Of a stretch of 64,000 nt of DNA, positions 44,333 through 51,327 are shown piece after piece. Where the stretch lies: NCBI RefSeq assembly GCF_042408815.1, contig NZ_JBHOQR010000014.1, positions 90,925-154,924 of the forward strand, read 5' to 3'. Origin of the DNA: Thermoflexus sp042408815 (lineage in GTDB: Bacteria > Chloroflexota > Anaerolineae > Thermoflexales > Thermoflexaceae). The translations under genes and the position numbers were made by a program. The notes below the pieces were generated by a model. That model saw only the letters and a program-made list of their open reading frames with translations. It did not search any database and was not told where the DNA came from. Within the stretch, counting starts at the first letter, position 1. Each line of letters starts with the position of its first letter.

Positions 44333-45040
44333 TCACATCCCCAGCGCCACGAACAGGAAAGCGCCGATCAAGCCGCCCACGATGGGGCCGACCACCGGCA
44401 CCCAGCTGTAGCCCCAGTCGGAGTCGCCTTTGCCGGGGATCGGAAGCACCGCGTGGGCGATGCGCGGCCCGAGGTCACGGGCCGGATTGATGGCATAGCC
44501 GGTGGGCCCGCCCAGCGAGAGGCCAATGGCCCACACCAAGAAACCCACAAGCAGAGGAGCGAGACCTTCCGCCAGCTTGTTCCCTCCGATAGCCAGAACC
44601 CCAAAGACCAGTGTGAAGGTCCCAATGACCTCGGTGAGGAAGTTCAGCGCGTAATTGCGGATGTTGGGAGCCGTGCAAAACACCGCGCGCTTGAGGGCAG
44701 GATCCGGCGTCTCCGCCCAGTGGGGGTAATACGCCAGCCATACCAGCACCGCGCCGATGAAGGCGCCGATGAACTGGCCCACAATGTAGAGGGGAACATC
44801 GGACCACGGAAACTTGCCGACGGCAGCAAGGGCAATGGTCACGGCCGGGTTAATGTGGGCCCCGCTGATGCGGCCCACCGCATACACGGCCATGGCCACC
44901 GCCATGGCCCACCCCGTGGTGATCACGATCCACCCCGAGGCCTGGCCCTTGGTCTTGCCTAGGACGACGTTGGCCACCACACCGTCGCCCAGGAGGATGA
45001 GGATCATCGTGCCGATGATCTCCGCCACCCAGGGTGCCAT
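44333..45040 (-). CDS. glpF: Glycerol uptake facilitator (aquaglyceroporin)
   Basis: A 235-residue MIP-family channel with both pore motifs, INPAVT and INPARD; the aspartate after the second NPAR is the mark of glycerol-conducting members. Six helices and the block GGPTGYAINPARDLGPRIAHAVLPIPGKGDSDW are visible. The ATG at 45040 has AAAGGAG upstream. It is the first gene of the glycerol operon. Confidence 0.96.
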   Translation of the reverse strand: MAPWVAEIIGTMILILLGDGVVANVVLGKTKGQASGWIVITTGWAMAVAMAVYAVGRISGAHINPAVTIALAAVGKFPWSDVPLYIVGQFIGAFIGAVLVWLAYYPHWAETPDPALKRAVFCTAPNIRNYALNFLTEVIGTFTLVFGVLAIGGNKLAEGLAPLLVGFLVWAIGLSLGGPTGYAINPARDLGPRIAHAVLPIPGKGDSDWGYSWVPVVGPIVGGLIGAFLFVALGM

Positions 45041-45251
45041 GGCTGCGCTCCTTTCGTGAAGGAGGGATTTCAATCTGCGATTCCGCACTGACCCCACCGC
45101 GCAGGACGGTCAATCCGTCCGCAAGCCCATGCTCCCCAACGATCCTCCTCCCCCTCGCGTCTCCCACACCTCCTTCCCCCAAAATCTGGATCAACAAATC
45201 CACCTCCATCTTAAATCGCTGGCCTACTCCTCCACAAGCCTTTCACCCATG

Positions 45252-45270
45252 ATGTTCCAAAAAGAAACAA
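45252..45270. promoter_or_regulatory. Second (degenerate) operator copy upstream of glpF
   Basis: ATGTTCC, five bases, GAAACAA: a 5-of-7 match to the perfect palindrome at 45284-45302, centred 32 bp from it, which is about three helical turns. Confidence 0.5.
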
Positions 45271-45283
45271 TTTGGATCATAAG

Positions 45284-45302
45284 TTGTTTCGAAGTGAAAC
45301 AA
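45284..45302. promoter_or_regulatory. Perfect palindromic operator upstream of glpF
   Basis: TTGTTTC, five bases, GAAACAA is a perfect 7-bp inverted repeat in the 384-base interval between glpF and the divergent nicotinamidase gene. Being on the glpF side, it most likely controls the glycerol operon. The regulator is not in the operon. I see no clear -35/-10 for glpF nearby; no other gene is supported in 45041-45424. Confidence 0.6.
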
Positions 45303-45347
45303 ACAGGGGGAGGGGGCGGGTCATTTCCCATCGCCTGAGGTCGCGGG

Positions 45348-45376
45348 TTGACAAGAGGGCATCGTGGGAGTAACAT
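45348..45376 (+). promoter_or_regulatory. Promoter of the niacin salvage operon
   Basis: TTGACA (45348-45353), 17-base spacer, TAACAT (45371-45376), about 50 bases before the nicotinamidase-like start. Confidence 0.8.
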
Positions 45377-45403
45377 GTGACATGACAGTTGACAAGTCAC
45401 ATG
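45374..45403. promoter_or_regulatory. Candidate NiaR operator overlapping the -10 element
   Basis: CATGTGAC and GTCACATG form a perfect 8-bp inverted repeat with a 14-base spacer. It covers the -10 element and start point of the promoter of an operon that encodes a NiaR-type repressor, the expected place for autorepression. The link to NiaR is inference. Confidence 0.6.
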
Positions 45404-45424
45404 CGGGAACAGCAGGAGGCTCCC

Positions 45425-46039
45425 ATGGCGCGGATGGTGGAAGTTCCGGAATATTCCCTGGCTCCCTCCGTGGCGATCGACCCCCAGACCTCGGCGCTGA
45501 TCATTGTGGATATGCAGAACGATTTCGTCCATCCCCAGGGCAAGCTCTTCGTCCCAGACGCCCCGGCCACAGTCCCGAAGATCCGCAAGCTCCTGGACCT
45601 GGCCCGCTCCAGCGGGATGTTCGTGGTCTTCACCCAGGACACGCATTATCCGGGAGATCCGGAGTTCCCGATCTGGGGAGAGCACTGTCTGGCGGGCACA
45701 TGGGGCTGGGAGATCGTGGACGATCTGAAGCCCCGGGAGGGGGAGCTGATCCTTCCCAAGCGGCGCTATGACGCTTTCTATGGCACGCCCCTGGAGCATG
45801 AGCTCCGGCTTCGGGGGATCCGCGATCTGGTCATCTGCGGCACGGTGGCCAGCATCTGCGTGCACTATACGGCGGCCAGCGCGGCCCTGCGTTGGTTCCA
45901 CGTGATCCTTCCCGTCGATGCGACGTCTGCCCTCCATCCTTTCGACATGGAAGCGGCCAACCGCCAGACCGCCTTCCTATTCCGGGGCACGCTGACCACG
46001 GTGGATGCCCTGCGGGTGCGCTCCCCAGTGGCCGCCTGA
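45425..46039 (+). CDS. Nicotinamidase-like cysteine hydrolase (isochorismatase superfamily)
   Basis: A 204-residue hydrolase with catalytic Asp29 (IVDMQNDF), Lys112 (LPKRRYDAF) and Cys145 (GTVASICVHYTA), and likely metal ligands Asp72, His74 and His87 (DTHYPGD and GEHC). These match nicotinamidases, which turn nicotinamide into nicotinate. The ATG at 45425 has AGGAGG upstream. Its operon with NiaR- and NiaP-like genes supports NAD precursor salvage. Confidence 0.85.
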   Translation: MARMVEVPEYSLAPSVAIDPQTSALIIVDMQNDFVHPQGKLFVPDAPATVPKIRKLLDLARSSGMFVVFTQDTHYPGDPEFPIWGEHCLAGTWGWEIVDDLKPREGELILPKRRYDAFYGTPLEHELRLRGIRDLVICGTVASICVHYTAASAALRWFHVILPVDATSALHPFDMEAANRQTAFLFRGTLTTVDALRVRSPVAA

Positions 46040-46050
46040 AGGAGGAGAGA

Positions 46051-46593
46051 ATGGCCGTTCAGGGGAAGCCCACGGAACGCCTCGCGGGCCCAGAGGCCCG
46101 TCGGGCGCAGATCCTGGAGTTGCTGCAAACGGCCGGCCGGCCGCTCACCGGTTCGGAACTGGCCCAGCGCCTGGGAACCAGCCGGCAGATCATCGTGCAG
46201 GATATTGCGGTATTGCGGGCAGCCGGCGTGGAGATCCTGGCCACGCCCCGGGGATACTGCCTCCCCAGCGCCCGGCCGGCCCATCGGATGCTGGTGGCGG
46301 TCCGCCATGCCCCGGATCAGACCGAGGACGAGCTGACCCTCTTGGTGGATCTGGGGGTTGAGGTGGTGGACGTGATCGTGGAGCACGCGATCTACGGCGA
46401 ACTGCGGGGAAGCCTCCACATCGCTTCCCGCGAGGATGTCCGTCAGTTCATGGAAGCACTGCGGCGGACAGGGGCCCGGTTGTTGAGCGAGCTGACCGAC
46501 GGGCTGCATCTGCACACCTTGGAGGCGCGGAATCCGGAGACTCTGGAACGGGCGCGAGAGGCGCTGCGGCAACGAGGGTATCTGGTGGAGTGA
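46051..46593 (+). CDS. niaR: NiaR-type transcriptional repressor of NAD biosynthesis (HTH plus 3H domain)
   Basis: A 180-residue protein: an N-terminal winged helix (RRAQILELLQTAGRPLTGSELAQRLGTSRQIIVQDIAVLRAAG) and a C-terminal 3H domain with conserved histidines (RHAPDQTEDEL, VIVEHAIYGEL, SLHIASREDV, LHLHTLEA). NiaR proteins repress niacin uptake and NAD synthesis genes when niacin binds. It follows the nicotinamidase gene by 11 bases and precedes a NiaP-like transporter, the expected regulon. Confidence 0.92.
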   Translation: MAVQGKPTERLAGPEARRAQILELLQTAGRPLTGSELAQRLGTSRQIIVQDIAVLRAAGVEILATPRGYCLPSARPAHRMLVAVRHAPDQTEDELTLLVDLGVEVVDVIVEHAIYGELRGSLHIASREDVRQFMEALRRTGARLLSELTDGLHLHTLEARNPETLERAREALRQRGYLVE

Positions 46594-46773
46594 AGTCAGA
46601 GGGGGCCCTCCACCTCACCCCCCATCGCATGCGCTTTTGCGTTGTGGGTCCGGGAGCGCTTTCGGCGCTCCCGCCTTGGGAAGGAGGAGAAGAGCCCTTC
46701 CGCCCTCCCTATCGGATCGGAGCCCAACGGCATAAGCCCTATCCCCATCTCACCAGGAATGGAGGTGCTTTCC

Positions 46774-48105
46774 ATGGCCGCTCTGACGATGACCTTCGAG
46801 GAAGCCATCGATCGGGTGGGCCTGGGCCGGTTTCAATACAAGCTGATGGCGATCTGCGGCGCGGGATGGGCCGCGGACGCCATGGAGGTGTTGCTGATCT
46901 CCTTCGCGCTGCCGGCCATCCGTCAGGAGTGGGGGCTGACCACGGCCCAGGCGGGTCTGTTGGGCACAGCCATCTTCCTGGGGATGCTGGCCGGCGCCTG
47001 GTTCTGGGGGATGCTCTCCGATCGCATCGGGCGCAAACTGGGGTTCATCCTGACCGTGCTGATCGACTCCGGATTCGGTCTGCTTTCCGCCCTCTCCCCG
47101 AATTTCGCCACCTTGGTCCTCCTGCGTGCCCTGACCGGCTTCGGGGTGGGCGGCACCCTGCCGGTAGACTATGCCATCTTCGCGGAGTATCTGCCTCGCC
47201 AGAAGCGAGGGCGTTACCTGGTTTATCTGGAGGCCTTCTGGGCACTGGGGGCCCTGATCGCCGCGGGGCTGGCCTGGCTGATCGTACCGCGGGTGGGATG
47301 GCGACCCCTCCTGGCGATCTCCGCCCTGCCCGGCCTTCTGGTCTTCTGGATCCGCCGGTATGTTCCCGAATCCCCACGCTTCTTACTGATCCACGGGCGC
47401 GAGGAGGAGGCCCGTGCTGTTCTGGCCCAGGTCGCCCGGGAGAACGGTGCCCCGCTCCCGGACGGGATCCGGCTGGTGGCGCCGCCGGCGCCGCCGGTCA
47501 CCGTGGGGGATCTGTGGCGCCGGCCCTACACGCGGACCACGGCGCTGCTGTGGCTGATCTGGTTTGGGATCTCCCTGGGCTACTACGGCGTCTTCACCTG
47601 GCTGCCCACTCTGTTCGTGCAGCGCGGCTTGACCTTCCTCCGCTCTTATGAATCCATCTTCATCCTGACCTTGGCCCAGCTCCCGGGTTATTTCTCGGCG
47701 GCCTATCTGGTCGAGCAGATCGGGCGGCGAAGGACCCTGGGGCTGTATCTGATCGCCAGTGGGATCTTCACCTATCTGTTTGCTGCGGCTGTCTCCCTGC
47801 CTGCCTATATGGGAGCGGCGATCTGGATGTCGTTCTTCGCGCTGGGGGCATGGGGCGCCCTATATGCCTACACGCCCGAGGCCTATCCCACCCAGCTGCG
47901 CACAACGGGCATGGGCGCGGCCAGCGGGATGACCCGGATCGCCGGGGCCCTCGCGCCGACCCTTGGGGGATACCTGCTTGGAGTCTCTATGCCCCTGGCT
48001 CTGACGGCCTTCGCCGCAGCGTATCTGATCTCAGGGGTGGCCGCTCTGTCGCTGCCTTACGAAACCAAAGGCCGGCCTCTGGCCGATGTCGTGGGGGAGA
48101 TATAG
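46774..48105 (+). CDS. MFS transporter, probable niacin permease (NiaP-like)
   Basis: A 443-residue major facilitator with 12 membrane helices. The segment LGRFQYKLMAICGAGWAADAMEVLLISFALP and the MFS motif GMLSDRIGRKLG are typical of the sugar/aromatic acid subgroup to which NiaP belongs. The substrate is inferred from the NiaR and nicotinamidase neighbours. The ATG at 46774 has GGAGG upstream; an ATG at 46759 is possible. The 180 bases before it show no gene. Confidence 0.8.
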   Translation: MAALTMTFEEAIDRVGLGRFQYKLMAICGAGWAADAMEVLLISFALPAIRQEWGLTTAQAGLLGTAIFLGMLAGAWFWGMLSDRIGRKLGFILTVLIDSGFGLLSALSPNFATLVLLRALTGFGVGGTLPVDYAIFAEYLPRQKRGRYLVYLEAFWALGALIAAGLAWLIVPRVGWRPLLAISALPGLLVFWIRRYVPESPRFLLIHGREEEARAVLAQVARENGAPLPDGIRLVAPPAPPVTVGDLWRRPYTRTTALLWLIWFGISLGYYGVFTWLPTLFVQRGLTFLRSYESIFILTLAQLPGYFSAAYLVEQIGRRRTLGLYLIASGIFTYLFAAAVSLPAYMGAAIWMSFFALGAWGALYAYTPEAYPTQLRTTGMGAASGMTRIAGALAPTLGGYLLGVSMPLALTAFAAAYLISGVAALSLPYETKGRPLADVVGEI

Positions 48106-48205
48106 CGGCGCTTTCCAACGAACCCTGGGGAGGTGCGATGAGGAAGAGGGCCGACCCGCAAAGCTCCAAGGAGAAGATCCATGATTCGGACGGCGCGCAG
48201 CGGGC

Positions 48206-48234
48206 TTGACAAACCCCTCTGGCCGTGTTAGATA
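48206..48234 (+). promoter_or_regulatory. Promoter of the tRNA cluster
   Basis: TTGACA (48206-48211), 17-base spacer, TAGATA (48229-48234), 13 bases before the first tRNA. Confidence 0.8.
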
Positions 48235-48247
48235 TTAATTGAAAAAA

Positions 48248-48320
48248 GCCGAGATAGCTCAGTTGGTAGAGCACCCGGCTGAAAACCGGGGGGTCGGCGG
48301 TTCGATTCCGCCTCTCGGCA
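48248..48320 (+). tRNA. tRNA-Phe (GAA)
   Basis: 73 bases. Acceptor GCCGAGA pairs with TCTCGGC, discriminator A; D-arm GCTCAGTTGGTAGAGC; anticodon loop CTGAAAA (anticodon GAA); T-arm GGCGGTTCGATTCCGCC. CCA is not encoded. Confidence 0.98.
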
Positions 48321-48328
48321 TGGGTCAT

Positions 48329-48401
48329 GCGGGCGTAGCTCAGTGGGTAGAGCGTCTCCTTGCCATGGAGAAGGTCGCGGGTTCGAGTCCCGTCGCCCGC
48401 T
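48329..48401 (+). tRNA. tRNA-Gly (GCC)
   Basis: 73 bases. Acceptor GCGGGCG pairs with CGCCCGC, discriminator T; anticodon loop TTGCCAT (anticodon GCC); T-arm with TTCGAGT loop. Nine bases after tRNA-Phe. Confidence 0.98.
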
Positions 48402-48405
48402 CTAC

Positions 48406-48477
48406 GGCGGCGTAGCCGAGTGGTCCAGGCGGGGGTCTGCAAAACCCCAGACGTGGGTTCGATTCCCACCGCCGCCT
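48406..48477 (+). tRNA. tRNA-Cys (GCA)
   Basis: 72 bases. Acceptor GGCGGCG pairs with CGCCGCC, discriminator T as expected for Cys; anticodon loop CTGCAAA (anticodon GCA); T-arm GTGGGTTCGATTCCCAC. Confidence 0.97.
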
Positions 48478-48488
48478 CTCTGCGCTCC

Positions 48489-48524
48489 ACGCCCCGGGAT
48501 GCAGGGCATCCCGGGGCGTTTTTC
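48489..48524 (+). terminator. Intrinsic terminator of the tRNA cluster
   Basis: A perfect 14-bp stem (48489-48502 with 48506-48519) and 3-base loop followed by a T-run, 11 bases after tRNA-Cys. Confidence 0.9.
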
Positions 48525-48547
48525 GTTCATGGACTTCTCGAGTTCCC

Positions 48548-49741
48548 CTAACGCGGCGCGGAGCGGGCTATGGTTGTGCGGGGAAGCCGGTTCTGCCAGT
48601 CCAAATAGCGCACCCGATTCGGGTCAGTGCGTTGTTTCTGGAGCCAGTCCTCGAAGGCCTGTCGCTGACGTGCCTCCAGATAATAAGGGGCCAGCTCCCG
48701 ATCCTCCCGGCCGGCCACGAAGACGAGGTGATAGCCCAGCGGCGAGGTGATCACGGACGTCGTCGACAGAACCGGGGTGGCGAAAACGATCTTTTCCAGC
48801 TCCGCCCCGTATAACGACTCCAGCCCCCCCACCGGCGTCCAGCCCATGTTCCGAGCGGTGGCGCTGACCACCTGGCCGGCCTCCACGGCCGCGAAGACCT
48901 TCTCAAAACCCTCTGCCTGAACCCGGCGATACAGCTCATTCGCCAGATCCAGCGTCTCCGCGGTGATCATGCGGACATCCACTTGCTCCTCATGGGTGGG
49001 CACCTCCCGGGCGAACGCCTCCCGCAATTGCTGTTCGAGCAACTCCGCCTCGATCATGGCCCGGTAATCCGCCTCCGTGAACCCGAGCTCCCCCTCCCAA
49101 CGTTTGAGCTGAGCCGCATAAAGGGCCCGAAAACTGGCCTCCGACATCGGTGTGGGGGTGGGGAGAGGAGTAGGCTCAGGGGTTCCGGGGCCAGGGGTGA
49201 TGGTCGGGGTGGGAGATCCAGCTGGGGTCGGCGTCTCCCGAACGAAGCCGAAGCGGCGCTCGATCTCCCGATCGATCGCCTCCGATGGAACCCGGATCCC
49301 ACGCCGTTCGGCCTCGGCTCGGATCAGCCGCTCGTCGATCATCTGCTGGAGGACGGCCTGGCCCAGGAGGATGGGATCTTCCAGCTGGAGGTTAATTTGC
49401 TGGATCTGCTGCCGATAAAGGGCCGCGATGGTGGCCTGCGTGGGATCGTTCGGGTTGAGGGCGGCGCTCTCCTGCTCCAGGAGAGCCACCTGCCGTCGCA
49501 GTGAATCTTCCACAAACCGGAACCGCTTCTGGAACTCCCGGGTTCGGATGGGCTGGCCATCCACCGAAGCCACCGGTTGATCTGGCCAGATGATCTTCTC
49601 ATAGAAAAACCCGCCGGCGAGGATCAGGATCACCAGAGCCACCACCCCGACGGTGGCTAGCAGGATCCAGCGCTGGATCCGGGCTTCCCGTTCTGCCCGG
49701 GAGAGCGCTTTGCGATTGATGCTGGTCGGTTTTCGAGCCAT
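48548..49741 (-). CDS. Membrane-anchored peptidylprolyl isomerase (SurA/PpiC type)
   Basis: A 397-residue protein with one N-terminal membrane helix (about residues 30-50), a SurA-like N domain (VDGQPIRTREFQKRFRF, LQQMIDERLIRAEAERRGI), a Pro/Thr-rich insert of about 30 residues, and a C-terminal parvulin domain (ATARNMGWTPVGGLE, SPLGYHLVFVAGRED). It should help fold exported proteins outside the membrane. The ATG at 49741 has no strong ribosome site; longer upstream starts would read through the hairpin at 49792. Confidence 0.85.
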   Translation of the reverse strand: MARKPTSINRKALSRAEREARIQRWILLATVGVVALVILILAGGFFYEKIIWPDQPVASVDGQPIRTREFQKRFRFVEDSLRRQVALLEQESAALNPNDPTQATIAALYRQQIQQINLQLEDPILLGQAVLQQMIDERLIRAEAERRGIRVPSEAIDREIERRFGFVRETPTPAGSPTPTITPGPGTPEPTPLPTPTPMSEASFRALYAAQLKRWEGELGFTEADYRAMIEAELLEQQLREAFAREVPTHEEQVDVRMITAETLDLANELYRRVQAEGFEKVFAAVEAGQVVSATARNMGWTPVGGLESLYGAELEKIVFATPVLSTTSVITSPLGYHLVFVAGREDRELAPYYLEARQRQAFEDWLQKQRTDPNRVRYLDWQNRLPRTTIARSAPR

Positions 49742-49791
49742 TGCCGGACTTATCCCCTGCGGTTTCGGAAGGCCGGGTTGAGCAACAGATA

Positions 49792-49826
49792 AGGGAACGG
49801 GGCGCGAGGGACGCGCCCCGTTCCCT
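49792..49826 (-). terminator. Strong stem-loop after the rpsF-ssb-rpsR operon
   Basis: A perfect 15-bp GC-rich stem (49792-49806 with 49812-49826) with a 5-base loop between rpsR and the isomerase gene. A short T-rich stretch (TTATCTGTT) follows on the minus strand but no true U-run. Confidence 0.7.
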
Positions 49827-49901
49827 GAATCCCTCCGGGGTCGGATACCGCCCGCACCCAACCGGGCGAAGCCACAGCGGTCCAGGAGCCGCCGGGCGGA
49901 C

Positions 49902-50264
49902 TCAGACCCCTCCCCAGCCGTATTTGCGGACATGCTCGGCCGTGAACGGGAGAAGTCCCAGGTGGCGCGCCCGCTTGATCGCCACCGAGAGGCGCCGCTG
50001 GTGTTTAGCGCATGTGCCCGTCTGGCGGCGGGGCTTGATGCGCGCCCGCTCGTTCACAAAGCGGCGGAGCAGGTCGACGTTCTTATAGTCGATCGTCACA
50101 CGCTCGACACAGAAATAACACAGGCGTGGCGGCTGCACATAACGGCGCACTGGAGCGGCCTTCGCAGGGGCCGCCGGAGACGCCGCAGCCGGAGCCGCGC
50201 CCTCCACAGCGGCTTCCACGGCTTCCGAGGCCGGGCTTTCGATCGCATCCCGCTCTTCCGTCAA
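49902..50264 (-). CDS. rpsR: 30S ribosomal protein S18 with Ala/Pro-rich N-terminal extension
   Basis: About 120 residues; the S18 core occupies the C-terminal 75 (CYFCVERVTIDYKNVDLLRRFVNERARIKPRRQTGTCAKHQRRLSVAIKRARHLGLLPF). The first 45 residues are an acidic and alanine-rich extension. No ATG is available: the best start is a TTG at 50264 with AGAGGAGG six bases upstream; a TTG at 50285 would put that site inside the gene. Third gene of rpsF-ssb-rpsR. Confidence 0.93.
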   Translation of the reverse strand: MTEERDAIESPASEAVEAAVEGAAPAAASPAAPAKAAPVRRYVQPPRLCYFCVERVTIDYKNVDLLRRFVNERARIKPRRQTGTCAKHQRRLSVAIKRARHLGLLPFTAEHVRKYGWGGV

Positions 50265-50356
50265 GGCCAACCTCCTCTCAGGCAAAGGATCTCTTGAGAA
50301 TCCACGGGATTGAACGCCAATCCGACAGGATATGCACCGCGGAGATCCGATGGTGG

Positions 50357-50764
50357 CTAAAAGGGGAACTCCTCAGCCGCTTCTTCTCCGGGTTCGGGTT
50401 CCTCCTCTTCCCCAAAGCCCGGGAACGCGGTGCGCCCCTCCCCCAACAGGATCATCTCATTCGCCACCAGCTCGGTCCGGTAATGCCGGCGGCCCTCCGC
50501 GTCCTCCCAGCCGCGGGTCTGCAGCCGGCCCTCCACATAGACATACATCCCCTTCCGCAGGCGTTGCTTGCAGATCTCCGCCAGCCCACCCCAGGCGACG
50601 ACGTTGAACCATTCCGTCTCCTCCCGCCGCTCCCCATTGCCGGCAACCCAGGTCCGCGGGGTGGCCACCGGGAACGTTGTCACTGGGCGTCCGTTCGGGG
50701 TAAAGCGCATCTCGGGATCCCGTCCGACTTGACCGATAATCATCACCTTATTCAACCCACGCAT
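50357..50764 (-). CDS. ssb: Single-stranded DNA-binding protein
   Basis: A 135-residue SSB with an OB fold (LNKVMIIGQVGRDPEMRFTPNGRPVTTFPVAT, TEWFNVVAWGGLAEIC, GMYVYVEGRLQTRGWEDAEGRRHYRTELVA) and an acidic tail ending in EEFPF, the protein-interaction tip. The ATG at 50764 has GGAGGATGGAG upstream. It lies between rpsF and rpsR as in most bacteria. Confidence 0.96.
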   Translation of the reverse strand: MRGLNKVMIIGQVGRDPEMRFTPNGRPVTTFPVATPRTWVAGNGERREETEWFNVVAWGGLAEICKQRLRKGMYVYVEGRLQTRGWEDAEGRRHYRTELVANEMILLGEGRTAFPGFGEEEEPEPGEEAAEEFPF

Positions 50765-50798
50765 CGTCGGGCTCCATCCTCCCATATTCCATCGGCGC

Positions 50799-51113
50799 TT
50801 AATCCTCATTCAGGCGAACCAGGAGGTGACGAAGGACCTCCTCCGTGATGCGCAGCGCACGTTCCAGAGGGGCAGTCGCCTGGGCCGGCATCTCGGCCCG
50901 CATGAGGACGTAGTGGCCTTCCATCCTCTTCCGGATCGGATAACAGAAACGGCGGCGGCCCCAGGGGATCACCTCCTGGATCTGCCCGCCATTTGCGGTG
51001 ATGAGACCCTTGAGGCGTTCGATGACCTGCTCCTGCTGCTCCGGAGACAGCTCCGGATCCAGAACCACCATTAACTCATAGGGTCGAATGCGGGGCGCCG
51101 GTGAAACCAGCAC
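50799..51113 (-). CDS. rpsF: 30S ribosomal protein S6
   Basis: A 104-residue S6 (RPYELMVVLDPELSPEQQEQVIERLKGLI, GRRRFCYPIRKRMEGHYVLMRAE). The start is GTG at 51113 with AAGGAGG eight bases upstream. First gene of the operon. Confidence 0.96.
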   Translation of the reverse strand: MLVSPAPRIRPYELMVVLDPELSPEQQEQVIERLKGLITANGGQIQEVIPWGRRRFCYPIRKRMEGHYVLMRAEMPAQATAPLERALRITEEVLRHLLVRLNED

Positions 51114-51182
51114 GAGAACGTCCTCCTTTCCATGGGATTGCCCCCGCTCGAGGCGGGAGCGGAAAGGCGCAAAGCCGGGGGT

Positions 51183-51211
51183 ATCCTACCACGGATTCAC
51201 GGATTATGCAA
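51183..51211 (-). promoter_or_regulatory. Promoter of rpsF-ssb-rpsR
   Basis: Minus strand TTGCAT (51211-51206), 17-base spacer, TAGGAT (51188-51183), about 70 bases before the rpsF start. The interval 51114-51327 holds no gene. Confidence 0.65.
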
Positions 51212-51327
51212 TGAGGCGCGGTCTCCTGACGGGGCTTTTCGATGAATGGAGCAGGACCTATGCGGTTCGGCTTCTGTCCGGGAGGCCGCATGGCCTCTCC
51301 CCCGGGCGAATAAAGCGCTACCTGCGA

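Noticed and set aside
44850..45209. Minus-strand frame upstream of glpF starting MEVDLLIQILGEGG
   Set aside because: It overlaps most of the glpF start region, has no ribosome site of note and its C-terminal part is a glpF shadow.
47987..48490. A 167-codon minus-strand frame over the tRNA cluster
   Set aside because: It is the antisense of three tRNA genes and gives the well-known spurious peptide pattern (GTRTRDLL, GIEPTSGVL); not a gene.
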